6,105 nucleotides of DNA from Sulfurimonas sp. (lineage in GTDB: Bacteria; Campylobacterota; Campylobacteria; Campylobacterales; Sulfurimonadaceae). The notes beneath the pieces are model-generated. The model saw only the letters and a program-made list of their open reading frames with translations. It searched no databases and was not told the origin of the DNA. The stretch covers positions 1 to 6,105 of the forward strand of contig WFPU01000084.1 in the NCBI GenBank assembly GCA_015487435.1. Direction: 5' to 3'. A program made the position numbers and the translations under genes. Below are positions 1-6,105 of this stretch, piece by piece (the first letter of the stretch is position 1; each line of letters starts with the position of its first letter).

Positions 1-4
1 ATAT

Positions 5-28
5 ACTACCATGCTAATGCATGATAGT
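5..28 (-). terminator. Hairpin at the window edge, possible terminator of gltBD
   Basis: On the minus strand, positions 28-19 pair with 14-5 as a continuous 10-bp stem with one U-G pair and the 4-base loop AUUA. On the plus strand the same pair is a C-A mismatch, so the structure favours a minus-strand transcript. It lies about 140 bases after the gltD stop. Only 4 bases (ATAT) remain after the stem before the window ends, so a T-run cannot be confirmed. The stem is only moderately GC-rich. Confidence 0.3.
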
Positions 29-57
29 TATTTGGGCTCTCTGAACAATTAGCTATT

Positions 58-109
58 ATATTCTGAACGCCCGTAGGAAATACTCTTGGGGTGCAAGTCC
101 AGAATGACG
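58..109 (-). repeat. Second, diverged REP-like unit in opposite orientation
   Basis: Read on the minus strand from 109, the sequence begins CGTCATTC, then four different bases, then CTTG. This matches the layout of the neighbouring repeat at 117-144, with 12 of the first 16 positions identical. The far arm is displaced: ATTCTG (minus strand, 105-100) finds its partner CAGAAT only at 65-60, leaving a 34-base loop. That loop contains a small stem of its own (CTTG 85-88 with CAAG 94-97 on the plus strand). The two units face each other with their CGTC ends across the 7-base spacer 110-116, like a REP doublet. Confidence 0.4.
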
Positions 110-124
110 TAACTATCGTCATTC
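102..124. repeat. 8-bp inverted repeat formed by the facing repeat ends
   Basis: GAATGACG (102-109) and CGTCATTC (117-124) are perfect inverted repeats around the 7-base loop 110-116. This stem uses bases 121-124, which also belong to the left arm of the hairpin at 121-141, so in RNA the two stems exclude each other. Confidence 0.6.
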
Positions 125-144
125 CAAGCTTGACTTGGAATCTA
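117..144 (+). repeat. REP-like palindromic repeat downstream of gltD
   Basis: The arms ATTCCAAG (121-128) and CTTGGAAT (134-141) are a perfect 8-bp inverted repeat around a 5-base loop, flanked by CGTC on the left and CTA on the right. The general form, CGTCATTCC then GGAATC, resembles the short interspersed REP-type palindromes found in many bacterial genomes (family recall, not searched). It starts about 25 bases after the gltD stop, so the gltBD transcript would carry the hairpin. No T-run follows on the minus strand, so it is not a canonical intrinsic terminator; it may protect the mRNA 3' end. Confidence 0.6.
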
Positions 145-169
145 ACTTATAATTAATCAGAGACCTCAT

Positions 170-1555
170 TTATTTTAAAAGTGATTTAATCATACTTCTT
201 GCAGCTTCACGACCATCGTATGCAGCTGTAACAACTAGATCAGCCCCACGATAACAATCTCCACCAGCATATATACCAGAAGTTGAAGTTTCATGCGTAT
301 TTTCATCAATAATAATCTCACCCCATCTATTGATTTCAATACCATTTTCTGCTAAAAATGAAGGTACTTCCGTGTCAAATCCTAAAGACATAATTATAAC
401 ATCAGCACTAATTCTAGACTCACTACCCTTAATCTCTTCCATTTTTTGACGACCATCTTCACCTTTAGTACTTAATGTTGTTTTAATAAACTCTACAGCT
501 ACAGCTTTAGAAGCTTCATTAACAATAATCTCTTTTGGAGATGCAAAAAAAGAAAATTCTACACCCTCTTCCATGGCATTTTTATACTCTTTTTTAGATC
601 CTGGCATATTCTTTTCATCACGACGATAAAGACAAGTTACAGATTTTGCACCCTCTCTTTTTGCTGTACGAAGACAATCCATAGCAGTATCACCACCACC
701 TATCACAATTACATTTAAGTCTTTAAAATCAAATTTTTTATCATAATCTTTTTTGAAGTTTTTCTTTTGAATAGCAGTTAAATAATCCATAGCATCATAA
801 ACATTTGAAGCATTTTCTCCATTAATTGAAGCTCTTTTAGCTTTTGTAGCACCAACTCCAATAAACATAGCATCATGCTTATTTGCAATCTCTTCAAAAG
901 GGATATCTTTACCCACCTCACAATTAAGAATTAACTCTAATCCTGCATCTTGAAGTAGTTTTACACGACGCTCTACTATTTTTTTGTCTAACTTAAAATT
1001 TGGAATACCGTAAGTTAAAAGTCCACCTGCTCTATCATTTCTTTCATACATAGAGACAGCAATACCTGAACGAAGAAGATAGGTAGCTGCAGATAATCCA
1101 GCTGGACCACTCCCAATAATAGCTACTTTTTTATTCGTGATAATTCCTGGAAATTCAGGTATTAAACCTGCCTTAAAACCGGTCTCTGTAATATGTGTCT
1201 CTACAGAACCAATAGTGATAGCACCATGTCCATCATTTAAGGTACAATCACCTTCACACAGTCTATCATGAGGGCATACCCTGCCCATAACTTCTGGAAA
1301 AGGGGATGGTTCATTTGATAGTTTAAATGCAAATTCTAAATCAGTCTCACTTACTGCTTTTAACCATTGTGGAATATAGTTATGAAGTGGACATTTTGTT
1401 AGACAAAACGGATCACCACATTGGATACATCTATCACTCTGAGAAGCTGCATCTTTTTTATCAAATATTTCATAAATTTCACTAAAATCTTTTGTTCTCT
1501 CTACAACTAATCTTTTTTTTGGGTCTAGTCTTTCAATATTTAAATACTCTCTCAT
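170..1555 (-). CDS. gltD: Glutamate synthase (NADPH) small subunit, GltD
   Basis: This is the 461-residue beta subunit of GOGAT (E. coli GltD is about 472). It oxidises NADPH at FAD and sends electrons through two [4Fe-4S] clusters to GltB. The N-terminal cluster domain has Cys43, 46, 51 and 55 (C-x2-C-x4-C-x3-C) and Cys94, 100 and 104 (C-x5-C-x3-C). That is seven cysteines for eight ligand positions. By alignment from memory with dihydropyrimidine dehydrogenase, Glu119 in IGSVE sits where that enzyme uses Gln156 as the eighth ligand (inference). The FAD-binding fold shows GSGPAG at 148-153 and a C-terminal GGD at 431-433. The NADPH fold shows GGGDTA at 286-291, and Arg311-Arg312 in YRRDE is a likely contact for the 2'-phosphate. 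The ATG at 1555 is chosen because AGGAG lies 7 bases upstream, inside the end of gltB, and the stop-to-start gap is 2 bases. Paralogous GltD-like oxidoreductases exist, but direct linkage to gltB makes this the true GOGAT subunit. Confidence 0.98.
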   Translation of the reverse strand: MREYLNIERLDPKKRLVVERTKDFSEIYEIFDKKDAASQSDRCIQCGDPFCLTKCPLHNYIPQWLKAVSETDLEFAFKLSNEPSPFPEVMGRVCPHDRLCEGDCTLNDGHGAITIGSVETHITETGFKAGLIPEFPGIITNKKVAIIGSGPAGLSAATYLLRSGIAVSMYERNDRAGGLLTYGIPNFKLDKKIVERRVKLLQDAGLELILNCEVGKDIPFEEIANKHDAMFIGVGATKAKRASINGENASNVYDAMDYLTAIQKKNFKKDYDKKFDFKDLNVIVIGGGDTAMDCLRTAKREGAKSVTCLYRRDEKNMPGSKKEYKNAMEEGVEFSFFASPKEIIVNEASKAVAVEFIKTTLSTKGEDGRQKMEEIKGSESRISADVIIMSLGFDTEVPSFLAENGIEINRWGEIIIDENTHETSTSGIYAGGDCYRGADLVVTAAYDGREAARSMIKSLLK

Positions 1556-1557
1556 GA

Positions 1558-4500
1558 TTAGTCTCCTTTTTCTACATTTAACGGTAGTTTCGTTAAATTT
1601 TTAGGTTTTATAAGCCAAAAATTTCTAACTTCTACTCTAAAGTTTTCTAGTAACTCTTTTGCTTTTTGACTTCCTGTTTCAACTACATAATCTTTTAGTA
1701 ATTTTTTCAAATAATGTTTAGCTTCATCACCTTCATCTGTATCGATTCTATCAGCTTCAACAAGTTCACGGTTTACATTTTCTACAAACACATGGTCTTC
1801 ATCATATACAAATGAGATACCACCGGTCATACCTGCACCAAAATTGATACCAGTACGACCTAGAATAACTACAACACCACCAGTCATATACTCACATGCG
1901 TTATCACCAGTTCCCTCAACTACAGCTAATGCACCAGAGTTACGAACTGCAAATCTCTCTCCTACTGCACCAGAAACATAAAGTTTACCTCCCGTTGCAC
2001 CATAAAGACAAGTATTTCCACCAGCAGCATATTTTTCACCCTCATTTTTAGATGTAATTATAACTTTACCACCATGCATACCTTTACAAAGATAATCATT
2101 TGCTACGCCATCTAAATAGATAGAGACACCTGGAATTAAAAATGCTCCAAGAGCTTGACCAGCTATACCAGATAACTTAATCTTTATAGTATCAGTTTTG
2201 AGACCTTCATCTCCATAGTATTGAGCTATTTCGCCAGATATACGAGCACCGAAACTTCTATGTAAGTTGGTGATTTGTCGCTCAATTTTTATCGGATGTT
2301 CTGGGTGTTGAATAGCAACCATCACCTCTTTTAATACATCTTGCTCAAATGCATTATCATCAAATGGATCATTAAATTTTTGCTGATGAGTATTTACACC
2401 ATTTTCTTTATGAAGTATTGAGGAAAAATCAAATTTTTGAGCAAATTTATCATTTTTAACTTTAAGAATATCACTTTGTCCAATCATCTCCTCCATAGTT
2501 TTAAACCCAAGAGAAGCCATAATAGAGCGAATATCTTCAGCCAAAAATGTAAAATAATTTATTATTTGATCAACATGACCTTTAAAAAACTCTTCACGAA
2601 GTTTTTCATTTTGAGTTGCAATTCCAACTGAACATTTATTTACATGACAAATACGAAGCATTTTACAACCAACAATTGTAAGTACACCAGTACCAAATGC
2701 AAAAGATTCAGCACCTAATAGTGCAGCTTTTACAACATCTAATCCAGTTTTTAATCCGCCATCAGCTTGAAGCTCAACAAGTCCACGAAGGTTATTTACT
2801 TTTAAAGCATTATGAGCTTCACTCAGACCAAGCTCCCAAGGGTTACCTGCAAATTTTATAGATGTAAGCGGGGCAGCACCAGTACCACCATCACCACCTG
2901 AGATAATTATTTTATCAGCATAAGCTTTTGCAACACCAGCTGCAATAGTTCCAACACCAATTGTTGATACAAGTTTAACAGCTACACGCGCTTTTGTATT
3001 AACTTGTTTCATATCAAAAATCAATTGAGCTAAATCCTCAATAGAATAGATATCATGATGTGGAGGAGGTGAAATAAGAGTAACACCTGGAACAGTATGA
3101 CGAAGTTTACCAATAAGCGGAGTTACTTTATGACCTGGAAGTTGTCCACCTTCACCTGGTTTTGCACCTTGAGCAACTTTAATCTGAATCTCCTCAGCAC
3201 TTCTAAGATAAGCTGGAGTTACACCAAAACGACCAGATGCAACTTGTTTAATCTTAGATACTCTTTGAGTATCAAATCGAGATTTATCCTCTCCACCTTC
3301 TCCTGAGTTTGATTGAGCACCAATTCTATTCATCGCAATAGCTATAGTCTCATGAGCTTCAGGAGAGATTGAACCAAGACTCATCGCAGCTGATGCAAAA
3401 CGCTTAAATATCTCCTCTTTTGGTTCTACTTCATCTATACTAATAGGTTTTCTTGGTGATTTTAAATCAAAAAAATCACGAATAAATTTAAGACCACGCT
3501 TATTTACTAAATCTCTCAGCACATTAAAATCTTCAGTTTTACCACTATCTACACATTTATGAATAGCATGGATAACAGCAGGAGAAAAATCATGATGTTC
3601 TGAAGCATGATAAAATTTATAAAAACCACCAATATTTAATGGAAATATTTTACTAAATCCATTTTCTGTAAAAGCAGCTTTGTGATATGAAGTAAATTTT
3701 TGCTCTATATCATCATAAGTTAATCCATCAAGAGCACAATGAGAAGAGTTAAAACAATCTTTTACAATATCTTTACTTAATCCTAACACATCAAATAAAC
3801 CAGAATTTCTATATGAAGCTATAGTTGCAATTCCCATTTTTGACATGATTTTTAAAAGTCCTCCATTCAAAGCAGTATGAACTGATTTAAGGGCATCATG
3901 ACAATTAAGATTTAAAACTTTAGATCTCTCAGCACAAGATATAACAGTTGAAAGTAAAAGATTTGGATAGATTGCGCTTGCTCCATAACCAATTAAAACA
4001 GCAGCGGAATGAGAATCTATAACCTCTCCAGTAACAGCAATAATAGATATCAAATGACGAATACCTGCTTTTAAAAGTGCAAAATTTAAACGACCCACAA
4101 CCATGGCCATTGGCATAACCATATTCTCTTTAGAAAATGCACTATCATCAAGTATGATAATTCTAGCATCCTCTTTTTTAACTGATTCTATAATGGAGGC
4201 AACTAATTTACTTAAAGATTTTTCTAAATCTTTTTTATAAACAGTTGAAAATGTTTTATGATGATAAAAAGATTGATATCTTGGTGATTTTTTATCTCCA
4301 AACGATTTTAAAACTTCCAATTTTTCTTTTGTAATTATTGGTGAAATTGTTTTTAATCTATGTGCATGAGATGGAATCTCATCAAGTATATTATGTATCT
4401 CTCCAAAACCCGTATTTAAACTCATTACAACACTCTCGCGAATTGGATCAATTGGCGGATTTGTTACTTGAGCAAATTTTTGTTTAAAATAATCAGTAAA

Positions 4501-5997
4501 ACTTCTTTGTTTATTTGAAAAAGCTGCAAGAGGAGTATCATCACCCATACTTCCGACAGCTTCTTTTGAATCTTTCATCATTGGTTCAATAACTTGTTCA
4601 ATTACCTCTTGTGTTACATTAAAATACTTTTGGCGATTAACTATATTTTCATCTTTAAAGTCACATGTATAGGTATATTGCTCTTCGATATGCTCTTGCA
4701 GATAGATCATATGTTCATTTAACCACTTCATATATGGATTTGAGCTTTTAAGATATTTATTTATGTCATCATTTTTAAAGATTTTTCCATATTTTAAATC
4801 AAGCCCCAACATCTCTCCTGATTGCAATCTTCCACGCTCTTTAATATTATCTTCATCAATGTCTACAACACCATATTCAGAAGCGATTAAGAGGTTGTCA
4901 TCTTTTGTAATTATATATTTTGATGGACGAAGTCCATTTCTATCTAGCGTACAACCAATATAACGACCATCTGTTACTGAAAATGCTGCTGGACCATCCC
5001 ATGCTTCAAACACAGTTGAGTGATACTCATAAAAAGCGCGAAGTTCTGGATCCATATGTGGAGCATTTTGCCAAGCTGAGGGTATTACTGCACGAACTGC
5101 TTTGAAAAAATCCATACCGTTAGCGATTAAAAATTCAAAAAAATTATCAGCTGATGCAGAGTCAGAGGAGTTTAGTTGCAATATTGGTAAAATTCTTTTT
5201 ATCTCTTCATCTGTAAATACTTCACTCTTTATACTTTCACTTTTGATCTCAACATTTATACGATTACCCTCTATAGAGTTAATTTCACCATTATGAGCGA
5301 CTGCACGAAATGGTTGAGCCAAACGCCACTCAGGTAGTGTATTTGTTGAAAATCTTTGATGAAATAAAGAAAATGAAATTTTAAAAGTATCATCTTGTAA
5401 ATCTATATAAAATTCTTTGATATGCGTTGGCATAACAAGACCTTTATATGATAAAACTGATGAACTCATAGATGATATATAAAAATCTCTATTTGAAATT
5501 AGCTTGTGTTCAATCTCTTTACGAGACAGATATAATAGTGCATCAAATCTATCAGTCGCCATAATTGAATTTGGAATGATAAACATTTGAACTATATTTG
5601 GTAATGTTGCGATGGCTTGATCACCAAGAGCATTCTTATTAACTGGTACAATACGACGAAGCACTATCTTTAAATCGTTATTTAAACAAATTTCTTCTAA
5701 TGTATCTAACTCTTTATCATCCGTAGAAAAAACTGAAGCTACTGCAAATAGTTTAGGAAGTTCAATTCCAGCCTTAGAAGCCTCTTTTCTTAAAAATTCT
5801 TTTGGCATTGATAATAATAATCCACTACCATCTCCTGTTTTACCATCTGCTGCAACTGCACCGCGATGCATCATACGCTCTAACGCAGTAACCGCATCAT
5901 CCAAAACTTTTTTTGAAGGTTTATTTTTAATATTTGCAACAAGCCCAAATCCACAGTTATCTTTGAATGATCTTAATAAATCATGATGTTCAACCAT
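1558..5997 (-). CDS. gltB: Glutamate synthase (NADPH) large subunit, GltB
   Basis: This is the 1479-residue alpha subunit of bacterial GOGAT. It hydrolyses L-glutamine and uses the ammonia plus 2-oxoglutarate and two electrons to make glutamate, in the cytoplasm. Domains in order: class II glutamine amidotransferase (about 15-430) with nucleophile Cys15 in NCGFG, the MHRGA and DGKTGDGSG segments, RFSTNT, and HNGEIN at 235-240; central domain (about 445-780) with VGSMGDDTP and NPPIDP; FMN synthase domain (about 850-1230) with QSNSGEGGED at 895-904 and GGDGGTG at 1034-1040; [3Fe-4S] ligands Cys1111, Cys1117 and Cys1122 (C-x5-C-x4-C); glycine-rich C-terminal beta-helix domain (about 1250-1479, including GNTCLYGATGG from 1327). 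Length is normal for bacterial GltB. The ATG at 5997 is supported by AGGAG 5 bases upstream. It leaves a 14-residue propeptide that must be removed to expose Cys15, shorter than the 42 residues I recall for E. coli. No frameshift or missing key residue is seen. gltD follows directly. Confidence 0.98.
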   Translation of the reverse strand: MVEHHDLLRSFKDNCGFGLVANIKNKPSKKVLDDAVTALERMMHRGAVAADGKTGDGSGLLLSMPKEFLRKEASKAGIELPKLFAVASVFSTDDKELDTLEEICLNNDLKIVLRRIVPVNKNALGDQAIATLPNIVQMFIIPNSIMATDRFDALLYLSRKEIEHKLISNRDFYISSMSSSVLSYKGLVMPTHIKEFYIDLQDDTFKISFSLFHQRFSTNTLPEWRLAQPFRAVAHNGEINSIEGNRINVEIKSESIKSEVFTDEEIKRILPILQLNSSDSASADNFFEFLIANGMDFFKAVRAVIPSAWQNAPHMDPELRAFYEYHSTVFEAWDGPAAFSVTDGRYIGCTLDRNGLRPSKYIITKDDNLLIASEYGVVDIDEDNIKERGRLQSGEMLGLDLKYGKIFKNDDINKYLKSSNPYMKWLNEHMIYLQEHIEEQYTYTCDFKDENIVNRQKYFNVTQEVIEQVIEPMMKDSKEAVGSMGDDTPLAAFSNKQRSFTDYFKQKFAQVTNPPIDPIRESVVMSLNTGFGEIHNILDEIPSHAHRLKTISPIITKEKLEVLKSFGDKKSPRYQSFYHHKTFSTVYKKDLEKSLSKLVASIIESVKKEDARIIILDDSAFSKENMVMPMAMVVGRLNFALLKAGIRHLISIIAVTGEVIDSHSAAVLIGYGASAIYPNLLLSTVISCAERSKVLNLNCHDALKSVHTALNGGLLKIMSKMGIATIASYRNSGLFDVLGLSKDIVKDCFNSSHCALDGLTYDDIEQKFTSYHKAAFTENGFSKIFPLNIGGFYKFYHASEHHDFSPAVIHAIHKCVDSGKTEDFNVLRDLVNKRGLKFIRDFFDLKSPRKPISIDEVEPKEEIFKRFASAAMSLGSISPEAHETIAIAMNRIGAQSNSGEGGEDKSRFDTQRVSKIKQVASGRFGVTPAYLRSAEEIQIKVAQGAKPGEGGQLPGHKVTPLIGKLRHTVPGVTLISPPPHHDIYSIEDLAQLIFDMKQVNTKARVAVKLVSTIGVGTIAAGVAKAYADKIIISGGDGGTGAAPLTSIKFAGNPWELGLSEAHNALKVNNLRGLVELQADGGLKTGLDVVKAALLGAESFAFGTGVLTIVGCKMLRICHVNKCSVGIATQNEKLREEFFKGHVDQIINYFTFLAEDIRSIMASLGFKTMEEMIGQSDILKVKNDKFAQKFDFSSILHKENGVNTHQQKFNDPFDDNAFEQDVLKEVMVAIQHPEHPIKIERQITNLHRSFGARISGEIAQYYGDEGLKTDTIKIKLSGIAGQALGAFLIPGVSIYLDGVANDYLCKGMHGGKVIITSKNEGEKYAAGGNTCLYGATGGKLYVSGAVGERFAVRNSGALAVVEGTGDNACEYMTGGVVVILGRTGINFGAGMTGGISFVYDEDHVFVENVNRELVEADRIDTDEGDEAKHYLKKLLKDYVVETGSQKAKELLENFRVEVRNFWLIKPKNLTKLPLNVEKGD
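1563..1567 (-). promoter_or_regulatory. Ribosome binding site of gltD, inside the end of gltB
   Basis: AGGAG on the minus strand lies 7 bases before the gltD ATG at 1555 and overlaps the last sense codons of gltB (the Gly-Asp codons before TAA). Ribosomes finishing gltB therefore uncover or reach this site directly. This fits translational coupling that keeps the two subunits near 1:1 (inference from layout). Confidence 0.85.
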
Positions 5998-6002
5998 ATT
6001 TA

Positions 6003-6007
6003 CTCCT
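6003..6007 (-). promoter_or_regulatory. Ribosome binding site of gltB
   Basis: AGGAG on the minus strand lies 5 bases before the ATG at 5997 and fixes the gltB start. It follows an AT-only segment in which AAATT and AATTT could pair weakly just upstream, too weak to call a regulatory hairpin. Confidence 0.85.
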
Positions 6008-6063
6008 AAATTTGAAAATTTTTATATTTCTTTTGTAATTTTAATCTCTTTTTAAAGAAACTT

Positions 6064-6090
6064 AGTCTATATAGAGACAAAGTCCTATAT
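6064..6090 (-). repeat. Pair of ATATAG(G)ACT direct repeats upstream of gltB
   Basis: Read on the minus strand, ATATAGGACT (6090-6081) and ATATAGACT (6072-6064) repeat with their 3' ends 17 bases apart. Both lie just downstream of the candidate -10 box. The second copy overlaps the perfect 10-bp palindrome TCTATATAGA (6066-6075). The position would suit an operator, but the motif matches no regulator site I can name, and it could be chance in AT-rich sequence. Confidence 0.35.
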
Positions 6091-6094
6091 TATA
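6089..6094 (-). promoter_or_regulatory. Candidate -10 box for the gltBD promoter
   Basis: A perfect TATAAT on the minus strand lies about 90 bases upstream of the gltB ATG. It would place the transcript start near 6082 and give a leader of roughly 85 bases. The -35 position would fall beyond the window edge, so it cannot be judged; in Campylobacterota the -35 is in any case poorly conserved. The hexamer lies within the palindrome ATTATAAT (6089-6096), so it also reads TATAAT on the plus strand (6091-6096), and the direction is not certain. In such AT-rich DNA a chance match is possible. Confidence 0.45.
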
Positions 6095-6105
6095 ATAGAT
6101 AAAGG

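Noticed and set aside
2..52. Open plus-strand frame running in from the left edge and ending in TAG at 50-52
   Set aside because: Only 16 codons are visible and they cover the hairpin at 5-28. Nothing separates it from chance, so a partial gene cannot be claimed.
82..100. tRNA T-arm-like string GGGGTGCAAGTCC
   Set aside because: No matching acceptor, D or anticodon arms are found around it, and the GTTC loop motif is absent. It is better explained as part of the repeat cluster.
2437..2631. Plus-strand open frame of 64 codons inside gltB
   Set aside because: It lies wholly antisense to the gltB coding sequence, which is clearly real in this stretch. No protein family is recognisable in it.
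3097..3306. Plus-strand open frame of 69 codons inside gltB
   Set aside because: It is antisense to the most conserved part of the GltB FMN domain, so its openness follows from gltB codon use. The translation is low in recognisable features.
4763..5296. Three overlapping plus-strand open frames (4763-4963, 4920-5105, 5102-5296)
   Set aside because: All are antisense to the gltB amidotransferase region, overlap each other, and show no recognisable domain.
5998..6088. Possible leader peptide, glutamine riboswitch or attenuator in the gltB leader
   Set aside because: There is no ATG-started frame in the predicted leader, no stable GC-containing stem, and no riboswitch core that I recognise. 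The stretch is mostly A and T.

Overview
The window is almost entirely one two-gene operon on the minus strand, encoding both subunits of NADPH-dependent glutamate synthase (GOGAT): gltB (large subunit, 5997 to 1558) followed after 2 bases by gltD (small subunit, 1555 to 170). Both reading frames are full length and uninterrupted, and every cofactor or catalytic motif I checked is present. The DNA is AT-rich. The proteins read like those of Campylobacterota (epsilonproteobacteria such as Sulfurimonas, Arcobacter or Campylobacter relatives). That assignment rests on composition and remembered protein similarity, not on a search, so the genus is left open.

Layout, in the direction of transcription (right to left). 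Positions 6105-5998 form an AT-rich leader with a TATAAT -10-like hexamer, two near-identical ATATAG(G)ACT direct repeats 17 bases apart, and an AGGAG ribosome binding site 5 bases before the gltB ATG. gltB then runs to 1558. Its last codons carry the AGGAG that serves gltD, so the two genes are probably translationally coupled. gltD ends at 170. Positions 169-1 are non-coding as far as I can tell and unusually rich in inverted repeats: a REP-like hairpin, a second, diverged REP-like half in opposite orientation, and a 10-bp hairpin at the window edge.

How the genes work together: GltD takes electrons from NADPH onto FAD and passes them through two [4Fe-4S] clusters to the [3Fe-4S] cluster and FMN of GltB. 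GltB hydrolyses glutamine at its N-terminal Cys site, channels the ammonia internally to 2-oxoglutarate, and reduces the iminoglutarate to glutamate. With glutamine synthetase (not in this window) this is the GS-GOGAT route of ammonium assimilation.

I found no undescribed multi-gene system here. The coding part is ordinary core metabolism. The parts worth a second look are the structured repeat cluster downstream of gltD and the repeated motif upstream of gltB.
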